A DNA stretch of 64,000 bases from Leptospira_A soteropolitanensis (GTDB taxonomy: Bacteria; Spirochaetota; Leptospiria; Leptospirales; Leptospiraceae), in the NCBI RefSeq assembly GCF_026151335.1, contig NZ_JAMQPP010000013.1; one strand, 5' to 3'. Positions 62,280-64,000 of this stretch are shown piece by piece. Position numbers and translations under genes: made by a program. Within the stretch, counting starts at the first letter, position 1. Each line of letters begins with the position of its first letter. The notes beneath the pieces were generated by a model. The model was given only the letters and a program-made list of their open reading frames with translations, was not told the DNA's origin and made no database searches.

Positions 62280-63530
62280 TCAATACTTCTTCTTTACTCG
62301 CTCTGAAATTGCAAAAATTTTCTGTGGAGAGCCAATCCCTTTCAGTTTGTGTTCTCCAAGTTCTTCCCAACGAACAGGTATTTGTTCTGCCAAACTCTCC
62401 GAAGCCAAAACAGCTTTTCCCAATTCCCCACACATCCCAGCAATGCGACTGGTTAAGTTGACTGCTTCCCCAATCACAGTAAAATCGAGTCTCTCTGCGG
62501 AACCAATATTTCCATAAAGGATTTCACCCGAATGCAAACCAACACCGTGATGAATTGGAAGTTTTTCTTCATTTTCCCTTAATTGATTATGCTGCAACAG
62601 CATATCACCTAACTTCCTAACAGCAAGAAGTACTTTTTTACCTACAAAGGTTTTATTGGAATCAGTGTAGGGAAATACAGCTAAAATTCCATCACCTAAT
62701 AATTTCAAAACTTCACCGCCATGAGCTTCTATGAGTGGGATGGCTAGGCCAAAATAGTCGTTTAACAACTGTATAATCTCTGGTGGAGACAATTTTTCAC
62801 TCATCCCAGAATAATTCCTGATGTCTGAAAACCAAATCACTGATTTGATTTTATCGAGTTCCCCCAAGTAAATTTTTCCAGAATACACAGTGGAACCTGT
62901 CCTCTTACCTAAATAGATACTAAGTAATGATTCTGTTAATTCATTTTGGATGAAGTTCATCCATTGCAGAGACATGATCTTTAAGACCTGGTTTAAAAAA
63001 TTTTGTTCTTCAATAGACCAACCATTTAGTTTGTCTGTCACTAAACTTAAAAAAGCATAACTTATACCTTTTTGTAAAATAGGAACAGCTAAATAACCTG
63101 TTGCCCCTAAGGGAGCCAAATCATCTAGAATAGGATAAGGACGTGTTTCTCCTTTATGATCCACAAAGCTAAAGTAATACGGCTTTTTCGTAGACATCAC
63201 ATATTGAACAGGACTCACAGCGAATTGAGAAGTCTGCAATGATCCCAATCGAAAGCGCACTTCACGAAGAAATCCATTTTCAGATTCTATGGTAGATCTT
63301 GAATGTAATAGAGGTGTTGTAGATTCATCAAAATATTCTAATTTCCCTTTAGGGATCCAAGTATAAGACAAGGATTCCACTTGTGGGTGGAGCGTTCGAG
63401 TTCCCATATTGACTCTTACAATTTGAAAACCTTGTTTTTGTAAATAACCAATCCCTTTATCAAAAAGCTCTACAGCAGATTTCAATCCCGGTAATTCATT
63501 CGTATACCATTCTATAAATTCAGTGATCAT
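62280..63530 (-). CDS. class III adenylate/guanylate cyclase with GAF-like sensor
   Basis: A 416-residue protein. The first 200 residues look like a GAF-type sensor. The cyclase domain follows: metal aspartates in WFSDIRNYSGMS and KLLGDGILAVF (the lysine before it is the adenine-type choice), and FTVIGEAVNLTSRI as the third motif. The usual aspartate before AVN is replaced by glutamate. It should make cAMP. No membrane segment. Which signal it senses is unknown. Confidence 0.85.
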   Translation of the reverse strand: MITEFIEWYTNELPGLKSAVELFDKGIGYLQKQGFQIVRVNMGTRTLHPQVESLSYTWIPKGKLEYFDESTTPLLHSRSTIESENGFLREVRFRLGSLQTSQFAVSPVQYVMSTKKPYYFSFVDHKGETRPYPILDDLAPLGATGYLAVPILQKGISYAFLSLVTDKLNGWSIEEQNFLNQVLKIMSLQWMNFIQNELTESLLSIYLGKRTGSTVYSGKIYLGELDKIKSVIWFSDIRNYSGMSEKLSPPEIIQLLNDYFGLAIPLIEAHGGEVLKLLGDGILAVFPYTDSNKTFVGKKVLLAVRKLGDMLLQHNQLRENEEKLPIHHGVGLHSGEILYGNIGSAERLDFTVIGEAVNLTSRIAGMCGELGKAVLASESLAEQIPVRWEELGEHKLKGIGSPQKIFAISERVKKKY

Positions 63531-63665
63531 CTTCCTATTTGACTTCCATAGTTAACTAAAGTGAGCTACCTTCAGTGCCATTTTTTTGTATTAAGGAGAT
63601 TGAATATGCAATCACCATAAGTTATTGCAAGGAAATATTTAATTCAAAAGGGAAGAGAAAAAAGT

Positions 63666-63715
63666 GCAGGGTATGTAAAGATAAAACATCATACCCTGCC
63701 AAAAGACAGGGTATG
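63666..63715. terminator. two mutually exclusive hairpins between icd and the cyclase gene
   Basis: CATACCCTG (63690) can pair either with CAGGGTATG at 63707-63715 (loop of eight) or with GCAGGGTATG at 63666-63675 (ten bases with the following C, loop of 14). On the minus strand the second is followed by ACTTTTTTCTC, a good terminator tail for icd. Confidence 0.6.
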
Positions 63716-63728
63716 AAAGACGCCAAAC

Positions 63729-64000
63729 TTATTTAAGTTTAGAATCCAATCGTTTTTGTACAGCTTCCATAAATTGGAAAGTATCCAATTCTTTTTTGGT
63801 AGCTGCTGTAGATAGAGAAAGTAAGTCTTTTGTCATCTCACCACCTTCGATGGTTTCAATGATTGCTTCTTCCAATTTGAGTGCAAAGTTTACGAGTTCT
63901 GGAGTTCCATCAAGTTCCCCACGTTTTGCAAGAGCACCCGTCCAAGCAAAAATAGAAGCCACAGAGTTTGTAGAAGTGGTTTCTCCTTTTTGGTATTTAC
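63729..64000 (-). CDS. icd: NADP-dependent isocitrate dehydrogenase, C-terminal part
   Basis: Truncated by the window edge. The frame reads KYQKGETTSTNSVASIFAWT at the start, then a variable helix and IIETIEGGEMTKDLLSL near the end. These are the C-terminal motifs (T-S-T-N-S-x-A-S-I-F-A-W, E-x-I-E-x-G-x-M-T-K-D-L) of the homodimeric NADP-IDH that converts isocitrate to 2-oxoglutarate in the TCA cycle. A methionine at 63962 is internal, not the real start. Two competing hairpins follow the stop. Confidence 0.9.
   Translation of the reverse strand, partial: KYQKGETTSTNSVASIFAWTGALAKRGELDGTPELVNFALKLEEAIIETIEGGEMTKDLLSLSTAATKKELDTFQFMEAVQKRLDSKLK

Overview
The window looks like chromosomal DNA from a Leptospira species, most likely a free-living (saprophytic) one. 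The evidence is the AT-rich sequence, the many lipoproteins with loose spirochaetal lipoboxes (for example LTQC, FVSC, LISC, LVHC), the recurring LALLALLN-type sequence just after lipoprotein cysteines, and the mix of GGDEF, GAF, PAS, cyclase and chemotaxis genes. I see no tRNA, rRNA, CRISPR array, prophage or insertion sequence.

Layout. 0.2-8.0 kb (mostly minus strand): a cellulose-synthase-like glycosyltransferase, a small Cys protein, an RnfC-like iron-sulfur protein with a membrane partner, a PtsN-type EIIA, two Opp/Dpp-type permeases without an ATPase, and a PEGA-repeat protein. 8-17.5 kb: a membrane-TPR protein coupled to a MotA/ExbB-type channel, an rRNA methyltransferase, an RNase H / lipoprotein / Fur-family / CCA-transferase operon, and a porin with two lipoproteins nearby. 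17.5-22.6 kb: a chemotaxis receptor, a di-haem peroxidase-like lipoprotein, and a cobalamin riboswitch that precedes two unfamiliar lipoprotein genes. 22.8-31.5 kb: SecA, an amidotransferase, a thioredoxin-fold lipoprotein, an acidic-tailed small protein, a DUF115/MptE-like protein with no ATG, GTG or TTG start, an ATPase-HDOD fusion and an ABC ATPase. 31.5-41 kb: a 1242-residue repeat lipoprotein, a DUF445/epimerase/secreted-protein operon, and a complete arsenic operon (arsR, arsC, DUF6428, acr3) with an operator.

41-51.8 kb holds an OYE-family oxidoreductase, a diguanylate cyclase, a multi-PAS protein without a kinase ATPase domain, an SCO1 / MORN / YHYH lipoprotein cluster in which the YHYH gene appears frameshifted, a 650-base intergenic region with a highly structured GC-rich element and a dispersed repeat, an acyl-CoA dehydrogenase, a lipoprotein hydrolase and an SDR. 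51.9-59.4 kb is a heavy-metal island (P-type ATPase, CzcA, CzcC-like TolC protein, small Cys protein, ICMT-like methyltransferase) that lacks a CzcB. 59.6-64 kb holds DUF4180, a GAF protein, a secreted protein, a class III cyclase and the 3' end of an NADP-isocitrate dehydrogenase gene.

The best candidates for something undescribed are the riboswitch-controlled lipoprotein pair (20.8-22.6 kb), the apparent AUU-initiated DUF115 gene (27.48 kb), the structured element at 48.32-48.43 kb, and the split YHYH lipoprotein reading frame at 48.06 kb. All calls come from reading the sequence; no database search was run.
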